A stretch of DNA of 64,000 nucleotides, taken from Saccharum officinarum. Lineage: Eukaryota; Streptophyta; Magnoliopsida; Poales; Poaceae. Shown one piece after another: positions 10,591-20,909 of the stretch (position 1 is the first letter of the stretch; the number at the start of each line of letters is the position of its first letter). A program made the translations under genes and the position numbers. The notes under the pieces are model-generated. The model was not told where the DNA came from. It searched no databases and saw nothing but the letters and a program-made list of their open reading frames with translations. Location of the stretch: NCBI GenBank assembly GCA_020631735.1, contig CM036197.1, positions 41,525,880-41,589,879 of the forward strand, read 5' to 3'.

Positions 10591-11296
10591 TTAACACCGT
10601 TGCTGATTTGAAAGACGGTCCGTAGTTTTTCTGTCTTTCAGGTGAGTTCAACAGCTACAACAAAAACAATAAAGGCTGAGGCACGGTATCACATAGCCAT
10701 AAACTCATAATACATTGTATTTCAGGACGGAGGGACTAGTTTTTTTTCCGCTCAACCAAAAAGATATTTCTAGTTCAAGAGCTGATTTCTCGCGAAAAAA
10801 GGAAATAAAAGGAGCTACGGAATAGCAATTTTGAACAAAAGTGAACGCTGAGGCCCACTAATTAGGTAAGCCCAGTAGTACCCCGTCAGGCCCAACATCG
10901 TTGTCGATGTCGACGACGTGGCTGATATCTCAGCGCCGCCGCCCCGCCGCCCCGCCGTCCTAGTTCTCGACGACGATGCGGCCATGATGTCGGGTGGCCT
11001 GTGGCCGGTGGGGACTGACGTCGGAGACAGAGACTCGAAGAAAGACGGCGGCGGCGAACGTGATGTGAGAAACACGGAATGAGACACTAGAGTCAGACGG
11101 CAGCTCCTCGTAGGCACCGTCACCGGCCGAAGCCAGCATCCCCACCTGCTCAAGATGGCCTCCCCAACCTCGCCGTCTCGCCGCCTGCTCCACTCTTTCC
11201 GCCAATCATCTTCTTCCAATTCGCAACCGTACCACCACCCGTCCTCCCCTCTCCGTCGTCCTCCGTACACTCACCCTCCCGTCGGCCCGAGCGAGG
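10591..11296. other. Intergenic / upstream region of the NLR pseudogene
   Basis: Near 10725-10738 GGACGGAGGGACTA is a leftover Stowaway-type MITE end with no visible partner. From about 10880 the DNA becomes GC-rich, as in grass gene promoters and 5' leaders. No TATA box stands out. The ORFs here on both strands look incidental. Confidence 0.5.
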
Positions 11297-11578
11297 ATGG
11301 GGGTGGAGGGCACCTTGGTGGACGCGGCGGTCGGGTGGCTGGTGCAGAGCATCCTTGGGAGCCTCCTGACGGACAAGCTGGAGGCCTGGGCGCGAGAGGT
11401 CGGGCTCGCTGACGACGCGCGGCGGCTTGAGCGCGAGATGAGGGGCGTCGAGGCGGTGCTCGCCGCAGCCCGAGGGAGGGTGCTTGTCGACAGGAACGAG
11501 GTGCTGGCGCAGTCTATGGAAGAGCTCAGGGACTTGCTGTACGACGCAGCTACCGCCTCCAGCGCGAGATCCAGCAAG
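11297..11578 (+). pseudogene. NLR pseudogene exon 1: coiled-coil (Rx-N) domain
   Basis: From ATG 11297 the frame reads as the N-terminal coiled coil of monocot CC-NB-LRR immune receptors (AVGWLVQSILGSLLTDKLEA, VGLADDARRLEREMRGVEAV, SMEELRDLLYDA). At about 11549 the LLYDA codons jump directly into the bases encoding YRLQREIQQ one frame over. The EDVID-type motif normally lying between is missing, so the exon is frameshifted. A splice donor follows (CAAG|GTATCT at 11579). After correcting the shift, it joins the acceptor at 11783-11784 in phase. The domain normally mediates self-association and contact with the NB-ARC domain. Confidence 0.85.
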
Positions 11579-11784
11579 GTATCTCGTAGCCTCAATCCCA
11601 ATCGCATTCATCTTTACTCTTTTTTATTAAAAAAAATATATACGTATGTATAAAATTGTGTGGCACACCATGATCTTGTATCTCTGTACTAAGAAAGTGA
11701 TTATTCAACAATCAACCTCTTCTGCTTTATATTTGCAGTTTGAAGTTTGAACACAAAATTAATGTTTTCCCCTGTTTCATTTAG
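11579..11784 (+). other. Predicted intron 1 of NLR pseudogene
   Basis: 206 bp with GT at 11579, a T-rich 3' part and TTTCATTTAG at 11775-11784. Joining the flanks gives a glycine codon across the junction and a continuous alanine/threonine-rich linker. An alternative acceptor (TTTGCAG near 11740) exists. Confidence 0.6.
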
Positions 11785-13258
11785 GTGCTGCTCCTGCTAC
11801 TGGCACTTCAACTAATAGAAGCGTTGCATCTTCAGTAAATGATACTGCCACCTCTTCTCTTTCTCATCTTGTATGGAATGCTAGAGACAATTTAACTTCA
11901 TGGGCTTCAAAGGCTGTAGATTTTGTCATGATCCATACTGGGAAAAAAAAAGGAAAAGAAGTGAGGAAGGGCCAGCTGAAGACATCATCGTGCCACTCAA
12001 GAACAAGCGTGATATGTCTCGCAGGATAAATGAAATCGCAAGCCAGCTGTGCATAGTTGGTGATTCTGTGCAGAAGGCTCTCCATCTGGAGACCTCATAC
12101 TGTACTGCAGCACCAAGAGAGGTTGCAGTCTGCATCAAACCATTGACAACTTCTGTGCCCATTGAACAGAAGGTGTACGGGAGAGATATGGACAGAGACA
12201 ATATAGTAGAGCTACTGGTTAATGAGGAATCCAGTGACCTACATGTTCTCCCAGTAGTTGGCAATGGAGGAGTTGGAAAGACGACTCTTGCAAGATCTGT
12301 GTACCGCAATAAAAGAATTAGAGATCACTTTGATTTACAAATGTGGGTTTGTGTATCCAATGGCTTTGATGAGTTGCGTTTAACACGTGAGATGTTAGAG
12401 CATATCTATAAAGATAGGACTGATTGTGATAAAATAAGCAGCTTTAATGTGCTTCAGGAGCTCCTCATAGACAACATTAGAAATAAAAGATTTCTGCTTG
12501 TTGTAGATGATGTGTGCGACAACAAGGATATGAACTGCTCGAGTAGATTATTAGCTCCACTGAAATGTAGTGACATAATGGGCTGCATGCTTTTAGCAAC
12601 AACACGAAGTCCATCTGTTGCCAAAATGATTGGAACGCTGTGCACAATCGAACTGAAAGGATTGGATGATGATGATTTCTGGTTGCTCCTCAAGTCCTGT
12701 GTATTTGGTGATGAGAACCATGGATGTGATCCTAATTTACAAGCCATTGGTAAACAGATTGTTAAAACACTGAAGGGTAACCCACTAGCTGCGCAAAGTG
12801 TTGGTGCACTTTTGAGACAGGATCTTACCTGTGAGCATTGGTACAAAGTTCAGGAACAGTGGACAACTCTACAGAAAGGCAGTGATAGTATTTTACCTAT
12901 TCTGAAATTTAGTTATGATCATTTACCATTCTACTTGCAACGATGTTTCTCCTACTGCTCTTTGTTTCCATAGGATTATAAATTTAATGGAGAAAGGCTG
13001 GTCCGTGCATGGATCGCACAAAGCTTTGTGTACTGCAGAGATACAGCCTATACAATTGAGGAAACAGGGAGACAATATCTGGACAGATTGGTGGATTTAG
13101 GTTTCTTCCAGAAAGATGGATCACATTACATTATGCATGACTTAATGCATGAACTAGCAAAGTTGGTCTCATCAAATGTGTGCTACTATAGATGGTTTGA
13201 ACTCCAACACAACCCCACAAAAAATACGTCATTTGTCAATCATAACATATGCCTATGA
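11785..13258 (+). pseudogene. NLR pseudogene: NB-ARC domain
   Basis: The linker reads in one frame to an A9 run at 11941-11949, then the frame shifts into KKRKRSEEGPAED. NB-ARC motifs follow: VYGRDMDRDNIVELL, P-loop VVGNGGVGKTTLA (near 12255-12290), kinase-2 FLLVVDDV (near 12490), RNBS-B LLATTRSPSV, GNPLAA in place of GLPLA, and CFSYCSLFP. An in-frame TAG at 12971-12973 sits where the family has a charged residue after FP. The frame resumes (DYKFNGERLVRAWIAQSF) through the MHD-type motif YIMHDLMHELA near 13125-13160. This domain binds ATP/ADP as the receptor switch. Kinase-2 lacks the usual tryptophan after DDV (DDVC). A further frameshift lies in an A6 run near 13213. Confidence 0.88.
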
Positions 13259-14422
13259 TGAAGTTAAACAAATTGATTTTCCTAAAGTTTGAGAGAGAGC
13301 TGCAGAAAATTAGGTCGTTGGAAAAACTTAGGACCTTGATGATCTTTGGTCATAGACCATATGGCTGTAGAAACTTGTTGCAGTATTGTCAAACATTATG
13401 CAGAGATGCAAAAAGTTTACGTTACATAAGGATACATTTATCAGGTGTTGAAATTGACTTTATTTGGGATTCCATAAAGCCATTTCATATCCGCTGTATT
13501 GAATTTTATATTGGCAATAAATACACTGATAATTATTGTTTCTGCAGCAGAGAAAAACCTATATCTGATTGCATTGCGTATGCTGAAGTTTTACGTACAT
13601 TTTATCACCTGCATACATTGGATGCTACCATATGAATCTTGTTGTACCAAGACATATGAGTAACCTTGTCAACTTACGGCATCTTATTGCTGGTGAGGAA
13701 ACATACTAAAAAATTGCTAATATTGGTAAAATGACCTCCCTTCAGGAACTAAAGGGATTTAGAATCCAAAATGCTTATGGTTTTGAGATTGGACAGCTCC
13801 AATCTATGAGTGGACTTGTGACACTAAGAATCTCTCAACTTGAGAATGTCAGTTGTAAAGAAGAGGCTACTGGAGCAAGACTGGCAGACAAGGAGCAGCT
13901 AGAAGACCTGTGCTTGTCGTGGAATGGTAGTGGAACAAGGTTTGAAGCAACTACAAACACAGTAGCAGAAACAGTCATCGAAGGCCTCTGTCCAAATAGT
14001 AACATTAAGCATATTCAAATCAGAGTCTTCAATGGTCGTGTCTCTCCTACGTGGCTCAGGACCAATTCCTCAGTTACCTCTCTGCGATCCCTTCATTTAG
14101 AGGATTGCAGTCAGTGGAGATTAGTTCAACTAGAAAGGATCACTTCCCTTGCGACTCTGAAACTTGTCAAGATGTGGAGTATAGTGGAAATCTCAGTCCC
14201 TTCTTTGGAAGAACTAATGTTAATTGAATTGCCAAATGTGGAAAGATGTATTGGTACTTATAAGAAGGATTTGTCTTCTCGCCTGCGGATACTGAGGATG
14301 GAGCGATGTGGCAAACTAAAGAACCTCACTTTATTCCAGAGCTATGATTGTTTCAAGGCTGAACAGAAGACATGGTTTCCATTTCTCAGCAAACTCACCA
14401 TCAAGCATTGCCCTCAGATAAT
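13249..14422 (+). pseudogene. NLR pseudogene: first LRR segment
   Basis: Leucine-rich repeats of the receptor, which usually determine recognition. The coding signal is spread over three frames: HLSIITYAYDEVKQIDFP (13215-13285), then FERELQKIRSLEKLRTLM (13288 on), a break near 13634, then RHMSNLVNLRHLIAGEE ending at an in-frame TAA near 13706. After that an open frame (13731-14422) continues with MTSLQELKGFRIQNAYGFEI and LVTLRISQLENVSCKEEA. The stop at 14424-14426 is probably not a lesion, since it lies just inside a good intron. Confidence 0.82.
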
Positions 14423-14542
14423 GTAGTTGTTTCTCCTTTTACTTCTTCATATAAAGCATGCACTGCTTTTTTTTCATTTTCCAAGTAACAGGTCCTTATT
14501 TTGTTCTTCAAATAGTCAGTCATTAGATCGTTGAAATTGCAG
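14423..14542 (+). other. Predicted intron within LRR region
   Basis: 120 bp, GT at 14423-14424 and AAATTGCAG ending at 14542, with a long T-rich tract. Splicing turns AT|G into an ATG codon and joins two LRR-coding frames without a shift (CCT CAG ATA AT|G CAA TGG ACA). Confidence 0.75.
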
Positions 14543-16439
14543 GCAATGGACAGTTCTTCCACTCGAGGAGATGCAGTCTCTTGAGGAGTTAGAGTTGGTT
14601 GAGATGCCAGGTGTCATGAAATTATCAGTTCCTTGCCTGAAGAAGCTGATACTGATTCAGTTGCCAAACCTAGAATGTTGCACCAGTCTAAATGAGGACC
14701 AACTTTCTGACAGCATAAAAGTACTGCAGATTGTAAAATGCAGCAATTTATTCCATTTTCCTGTATTGCAGGTTTCTCTGTCTCAAGATGAGGAGAAAGA
14801 ATGGCTGCCTAACACGTATGAACTCATAGTGCATGATTGTCCTCATTTGATGGTGTTATGTCCTCTTCCACCTTCCACCAAATGTTCCAAGGTATCTGTA
14901 TCTATCCGAGGAGTTTCAGCGCCTGCAGCAATGGAAATGACGAAGGATTGGTCCTCTTTTACAATTCAGTCTGAAGACCTGAGTGTCTTGGATGAGAAGG
15001 TGTTGGCATTCAACAACTTGACTAGCATACTTAACTTTAACATTGTAAGCTGCCCCAATCTAGTCTCTGTGTCATTTCAAGCTTTCAGGAAACTGTTATA
15101 TTTAGAGAGAATGGAAATAATTGATTGTCCCAAGTTGTTCTCACCAAGAATGATGTTAGATGAGATTTACAATGGTAAGAAAAAGATGTTCCTTCCTACA
15201 CCATTTGCAAGACACCTGACAATCAAGTCATCTGTTACGATGGGAGAACTGTTGCTTCCTTGTGTCCGGTCTCTTGAGCTGACTATCAAAGATTGCTGGA
15301 AGATAACTTCTGTGCCATTTATATGCCCCATAGAAGAACAGAGCAGACATCTTTCGTTGCTGTATATATCCTCGACCATTACTTCAACAAAAACAACTTT
15401 AACAAGGCATGAGCAGGTTCTCTTGAAAATTCCACATCCTCTTTATACATTTGTCAATAAGTTGCACATATCCAACTGCCCTGGATTAGTATTTTGCAAC
15501 AGCAAAGAAGGCTTTTCAACATTCTCTTTCCTTGAGGTACTGACAGTTACGGGGTGTCCTGAACTACTAATGTCCATGGTGCATGAAAACATCCATCAGA
15601 GGTTCCTCCTTCCACCATCACTGAACCAGTTTGAGGCCACCCATCTCCCCCCAGGACTGCAGCCCTATTTCCCAAGGAATCATACCTCACTCAGGAGACT
15701 GACAGTGTGGGACAGCCCAAGATTGGAATCCCTTCAGCTGCATTTTTGTAAAGGTTTGGAGGACATAGAAATATTCAGCTGTAAGAACTTGTCTGCATTG
15801 GGGGGTTTGCTATATCGCAACTCTCTTAAAATCTTGAAGCTTGAAAGGAATCCAAAGCTGACCATTATTTCATTGGAACCCAGCTACCATGATCAAGAGA
15901 GCTGGGAATATCAGACTGGAGGCCACAATCTGTACTCTAGACTGGAGCGGCTTGAAACCGATGACGTCTCCCTTCTCACCATGTCCTTCTGTAAACACAT
16001 CACTGCTCTGCAGCACCTTACACTTTCCAGCTCCAGAAGCCATAACAGAATGACTAGACTATCAGAGGAACAACAGGGAGCACTTCAGCAACTTACCTCC
16101 CTCAAGGAGCTACGGTTTCTCTGCTGCTATGATCTGCTCTCATTGCCTGCAGTGCTGCACTGCCTTTCCTCCCTCAAGAAATTGGAGATTGGACATTGCC
16201 CGAGCATCTCTAGGTTGCCAGAAGAGGGCCTCCCACTTGCATCAATGGAAGAGTTGGAAATAAGAGGGTGCAGTGAAGAGCTATACAAGCAATGCAGGCT
16301 TGCAGCAACGAGCAAGCTAAGGGTCATAATTGATGGTGAGGTTGTTGATGACCTTATGGCGTGTGCCCTGACGGAGCCTCTTGGAGGCCAAACTGGGCCC
16401 TGGCCCTCCTTTGCTTCATTCCGCCGTCACTACACATAA
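14543..16439 (+). pseudogene. NLR pseudogene: last LRR exon
   Basis: One uninterrupted frame of about 630 codons follows the intron, ending in TAA at 16437-16439. It holds about 20 irregular leucine-rich repeats typical of monocot NLRs (LEELELVEMPGV, LEVLTVTGCPEL, TSLKELRFLCCYDLLSLP, LSSLKKLEIGHCPSISRLPEEGLPLASMEELEIRGC). An open 1.9-kb exon next to a 5' half with at least six lesions suggests the gene died fairly recently. The last residues before the stop may have been altered by the MITE insertion that shares the TAA. Confidence 0.88.
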
Positions 16440-16557
16440 CGGCATGTTCGCTTGGGCTGATCTGGCTGGCTGAAAGTACTGCTGGCTGGTTTTTTATGAG
16501 AGAAAAACACTGCTGGCTGGCTGGCTGATTTGGCTGATAATCTCAAGCGAACAGGCT
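16440..16557. mobile_element. Short MITE at the NLR stop codon (118 bp)
   Basis: The ends carry the inverted repeat TGTTCGCTTG / CAAGCGAACA and are flanked by TAA at 16437-16439 and 16558-16560. The interior repeats GGCTG and contains GAGAGAAAAACACTG, as in a common small grass MITE group. Confidence 0.72.
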
Positions 16558-16560
16558 TAA

Positions 16561-17251
16561 CACTGTTGTCCTGTTGCTCCATGAAACAGATGTTGTGTGT
16601 AGCTACGCATAGGAAGTGGGATGCCTAGGCTATAGAGGAAAAAGAAGTGTAGGGGAGGCCTAGGTCCCTACATTTTATATTCCTGATACCTGCTATTAGT
16701 GGGAAAAGAAGATGAATAGAATGTTGCTACCTGCTATACAGTGCTCCAAGTTTTAAGGTCTACAAATGTGCTTGATAACTGTCTCTGTCTTTGGATGAAT
16801 CAGGTATTACCTATCTTCTCATAAATTCAGTAATTGGATTCATACCCTCAGCTTCCTCCTGCTAATAAGTAAGCAATCTATCTGCAGGCGTGCAAATTTG
16901 ACGGTTTCGTATATGCCGCAACTCATGCACACAAAGCAGGTATCTTGTGGTGGTGTTCTACAATTTGTCAGAAACTAGTTACCCGGATGCTAACTTTAGG
17001 AACTTTTGACCATGTGCTGACTGTAAAATTTTTCATGTTCGACTCTGCAGGGATGTTACTTGTGGACTAATGCCCATCATTCCTTGGTGTCACGACTAAT
17101 GCTGTCGACTGGTCGAGGGAACATCATTTGTGAGATACATGGTACATCATTGTTGTAGGGATACCTGCGGGTTGCATTTAGCTTGATCCACCGCTACATC
17201 TCATTTGGCCACATTGACCCACTAAATCGTTGTCTGCGGAGAGGCTGTCTA
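16561..17251 (+). other. 3' flank of the NLR pseudogene
   Basis: AT-rich and without a coding signal. It probably includes old 3' UTR sequence. No clear element borders were seen. Confidence 0.4.
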
Positions 17252-17665
17252 GGCCCTGTTCGGCTAATGGTTTTTTCGGCTGATAAGGGGGTGTTTAGTT
17301 TAAGTGACTAAAGTTTAGAAGGTGCGACTAAAGAGTGTCATAGGGGTATTCAAATACTAATAAAAAAATAAATTACATAATCCGTCAGTACTTCGCAAGG
17401 CGAATTTATTAAGCCTAATTAATCCGTCATTAGCACATGTTTACTGTAGCATTTTATTGTCAAATCATGGACTAATTAGGCTTAAAAGATTCGTCTCGCA
17501 AAATAGTATCAATCTGTGTATTTAATTTCGTAAATAGTCTATATTTAATACTTCATGCATGTGTCCAAACATTCGATGGGACAACGACTAAAGGTTAGGA
17601 GGGGGAACTAAACACCCCCTTAAGTCAGGCTGATGCTGTTTTGTTGTGAGAGAAAAATATTGTAC
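17252..17665. mobile_element. Outer MITE (GGCCCTGTTCGGCT type) interrupted by another MITE
   Basis: GGCCCTGTTCGGCT at 17252 and the later CAGGCTGATGCTGTTTTGTTGTGAGAGAAAAATATTGTACCATGGCTG are the two halves of a small MITE of the same group as 16440-16557. The right terminus is degraded, so the end is approximate. Confidence 0.5.
17287..17620. mobile_element. Inner Tourist-like MITE (334 bp)
   Basis: It begins GGGGGTGTTTAGTTT and ends GAACTAAACACCCCCT, with TAA on both sides (17284-17286 and 17621-17623). The interior holds the AAGATTCGTCTCGCAAA motif common in these elements. Confidence 0.82.
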
Positions 17666-18109
17666 CATGGCTGCGAAGCCGGGTTGATGCTGTTTTGTTG
17701 TGCGGAGAGCCTTGTTGTCATCAATCTCCTGTGTGCAATTTGTGACCATTTTTTTAAGTTTAATTTACAAAACTCGAAGCTTGTTTGTTTGTGTGGTTTT
17801 GGGCCATGTACCTGGTTGATCGATTTTATTTGTATAGACTATTTCGATGAGAAGTTAATGCATGTGTTTCGTCGATGTCAGGATGCTGTGTTGAATTTTG
17901 TCCGTCGATGTGGCCTTGGAATCGGAAGGGTCTGCAGATGGAATTTAAGTGCGTCCTTTGAACATTTTGTAACCTTCCATTGGCTTTGAATCAATTGCCA
18001 TAAGGGTCACGCTTCTCATCCAATTGTTTCAGATGTAATGGTGATAATACTGCAAATTGCAGCACGACACGCGCTGTTGCTTTTGCTGTCGGATGTTTGT
18101 GTGTTGTTA

Positions 18110-18331
18110 AGGATGAAAACGGTCGGAAACGGTCGAAAACGGACTTACGATATAGAAAAACGAAAGCGGTCGGTTCGGAATATTTTTACATTTAGCAATT
18201 AAAGAGTACAAAAAATGTTTGAAAATTATTGTGAAACCAATTGAAACTGATAATTTTCATGTTAAAAAACGGTTCATAATATAGAAAACGAAAACGGTCA
18301 ATTCAGAATATTTCTGTTCCGTTTTGATCCT
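18110..18331. mobile_element. hAT-like short element, no clear target duplication
   Basis: Starts AGGATGAAAACGGTCGG and ends CCGTTTTGATCCT, giving inverted AGGAT(G/C)AAAACGG ends with subterminal ACGGTC repeats. No 8-bp duplication is visible. Confidence 0.5.
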
Positions 18332-18420
18332 AGTGCTGTGTGCTAGTGTCAGATACGCGCGTACTACTCCTCCAGAGGGAGGTGGGTGAGGGGTACACCC
18401 AGTCACCCGCCTACTCTCAG

Positions 18421-18663
18421 GGCATGTTTAGATGCAAAAAAATTTTAGCTAAAATTCATGTAGCACTTTTCGTTGTTATTTGATAAAATTTGTCTAATCA
18501 TGGACTAACTAGGCTCAAAAGATTCGTCTCGACATTTACAGACAAACTGCACAATTAGTTATTTTTTTACCTATATTTAATGTTCTATGCATGCGTCCAA
18601 AGATTCGATGTGACAGGTACTGCGTAAATTTTTTTGGCTCATTTTGGCCATCTAAACTAGGCA
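18421..18663. mobile_element. Tourist-like MITE (about 243 bp)
   Basis: Left end GGCATGTTTAGATGCAAAA and right end CCATCTAAACTAGGCA are inverted repeats, flanked by TCAG on both sides. The interior has the typical CAAAAGATTCGTCTCG block. Confidence 0.7.
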
Positions 18664-18689
18664 TCAGTGACGTGGGTCCCCTTTGTCAC

Positions 18690-19090
18690 TACACGGCTAA
18701 TAATCTTCTCCGCATGTGGAAAACCGAGCCTTGGTATCGGTTTACGTTTTGGTTTCGGATCAAAGATGTCCTAATCATCATGTCGTCGTCCGTGTCCGTG
18801 TTACTTAAGCTATGCACGTATCTGACTCCTTTTGACCAGGGGTTGTTGATGCGAAAATTCAAGGTAGAGAAAGGACGCCAGAACCATGATAACAACGTTC
18901 GGGTTTTGGTTCATATAAGTCTTCGGTTTTTCGGTTCTTATGTATACACACGTCTTGGCACTTGATGTTTTTTAAGTTGTTATTATATTCCCTGTGATCG
19001 GAAACGACCGTAGCCAAGAAAATAGGAGGTAAAGGTCTCGCAAACCTGAAAAAAATGTTTAGGACACATAAATATAGGGCTACTATATAC
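18690..19090 (+). repeat. Block A segment 1 of a tandem duplication (partner 57570-58010)
   Basis: Shares ordered sequence with 57570-58010: TACTTAAGCTATGCAC, CGTATCTGACTCCTTTTGAC, CCAGAACCATGATAACAACG and GTCTTGGCACT. It is the left part of a segment duplicated together with the small membrane-protein gene. No gene is seen here. Confidence 0.8.
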
Positions 19091-19355
19091 TCTCATCAGT
19101 CCAAAAAATAATGTAACTATGGGTTGCGTGGTATCAAAAGTGGTTTATATTTAACCAAATTTCTAGTAAATACTATTCACTAGATTAGTTTCCGTCAGTT
19201 TTTTTTCTTGCATGTTCCTCCCGTAATTTTTCTCAAAAAAGTTTCTTACAAAATAAATATCTCCACCATTAAATTATTGATGTAGTTTAACTAAAAACCA
19301 AATTTATCTTTATTTATCTACTCTTATCTTATCTCTTTTTTGAGCAAAAATATTA
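19091..19355. other. Degraded Stowaway-like sequence between block A and the Helitron
   Basis: AT-rich. TACTCTCATCAGTCCAAAAAATAATG resembles a mutated Stowaway terminus. Block B lacks this stretch, so it was inserted after the duplication or lost from B. Confidence 0.4.
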
Positions 19356-20646
19356 TCTGTCTATATCTATATCTATATTTATCCTAATAATAAGTGGGTA
19401 AAATTTTAGCCTATTTTTTTCATCGACCCCATTCATTGTAGCCCAACACCTGGCCCACCCCTTGGTTTCCCCTCGCCTCAGCCCAAGTTATTATGTACAC
19501 CGGCGTCCTGTCGTTCCGCGTCAACGCCATGGCCGTGCTCAAAAGTCCGTTGCCGACGTCTCGTCCCGGAGGCCGTCTCCGTTCGCGCTGCCATCATCCT
19601 TAAACACACGCTCGCGCAGGATCCCTTGGTGCCAGCAAGCGCACCACCATTGACACGTCTGCAGTATGGCCGTGCTTTGCACCGCCCGCCGCTCCGCAGA
19701 CACGTAGGGTCATCTCCAGGGAAGCCACACGCACGCGTCTTGGTCCAGAGAAGCTCCCTCGCAGGTAAATCATCGCTGCCGAGCTTTCCTTACCGCCTAG
19801 CTGTCGGTGTGTCATCGTGTCGTGATCGCTTTGCGCCACCGCACATGACCCGACCCCCCACACGTCACCTCCATCGTCGATACTACCACCTGCAGGTGCG
19901 TCAGGGCTCGGGGAATCTCCTCTGCCTGATCTTCGACGCCGGGGATACATGTGCCGGCAACCGCCAGTGCGACACATCCTGCTCTACTCGGGAGATTCGT
20001 CAGGAGGGTTTTTCCAAGATGTTTGGTGCGAATCATATGACTTATGTGAATAGTATCAGAGAGCTCGGATTGGTTCCTCGAAACTTTGGTGTTTTTTTGC
20101 AAAAGCGTGCCCGCATCCTGGGCTTCCCACTTGGGCCGGCCTACTTTACCCGCGTTAGGCCACTTAGCGCCAGACTGGGCTAAGTCGGACCAGATTTGGC
20201 CCATGTGCCTTTTTATTTTTATTTATATATCTATATCTATCATTTTTGTTTAAGCTGAAAGCTTGTAACAATTGAAATAAATTAAATAAAATATAAATCC
20301 AATTTTGTTGAACACTAAACGTGGATACATAAAACTTCAGGCTTTAGTGTCAAAAATAGTGGTTGTAGACTTGTAATTGTTAATCTAGAGTTTAATGTAT
20401 TTAATTAGTAGATATAGTATCTGTGATCCAAATGTTATTATGACAGCTTAATCTTAGTGTGTATGATGTGTGATAAAAATTCCATGCTCATTTGATGTGT
20501 TATGACTGAGTTCTTTTGAAATGCTTGTTTAATGCGTTTATTAAAAAAACTATCTATACACAAAACGTAACATTTTCATCCATCATTTCTTGTCAAATTT
20601 TAATAGATTTTTTCTTCCCGTTGCAACGCATGGGCATATTTGCTAG
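19356..20646 (+). mobile_element. Non-autonomous Helitron (about 1.29 kb)
   Basis: The 3' end is the grass Helitron signature: hairpin CCCGTTGCAACGCATGGG (20617-20634) followed by CATATTTG and terminal CTAG at 20643-20646, next to T. The 5' end lies in TCTGTCTATATCTATATC after an A, consistent with A^T insertion. Block B lacks it: the DNA just right of CTAG (CTTTTATTAAACAGTG) matches 58203 onward (CTTTCATTAAACTGTG). The GC-rich interior (19450-20190) may be captured host sequence, but I do not recognise it; there is no RepHel gene. Confidence 0.75.
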
Positions 20647-20690
20647 TCTTTTATTAAACAGTGTTAGGATTAAAACTTGGAACATCTTAC

Positions 20691-20832
20691 TCTTTTTTTC
20701 TCGATCACGCGAAAGATTTGCGTGTCTTTATATTAAGATAGAAAAAACGAGTTTGATTACAAGATGCTCGAGGGGTGTCCGGGTGGGCTTTACAAGTTTT
20801 GCAAGACTGCCTATGCCCACCACAAAGCTGGT
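20691..20832 (-). mobile_element. 5'-truncated LINE 3' end (142 bp)
   Basis: Flanked by the perfect 11-bp duplication GAACATCTTAC (20680-20690 and 20833-20843). Its T-rich left side is the poly(A) tail in minus orientation, and it ends in a CACGCAAATCTTTCGCGTG hairpin-like motif as plant LINEs do. Block B has a single uninterrupted GAACATCTTAC near 58240, confirming an insertion. Confidence 0.85.
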
Positions 20833-20909
20833 GAACATCTTACCCTGAAAGTGTATTTAACAGCATGCACCGTTCTGCACCCCAAAAAGATTAAGCCTAG
20901 AAGTATTAT

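Noticed and set aside
14424..14426. TAG as a nonsense codon in the NLR LRR region
   Set aside because: It lies one base inside a good GT-AG intron that joins the flanking LRR frames exactly.
17633..17989. 118-residue cysteine-rich ORF
   Set aside because: Begins inside a MITE remnant and has no homology I can recognise; block structure indicates non-coding DNA.
19626..20183. 185-residue ORF inside the Helitron
   Set aside because: Could be captured host sequence, but composition is Arg/Pro-rich, no domain is recognised and an antisense ORF overlaps; noted only as possible capture.
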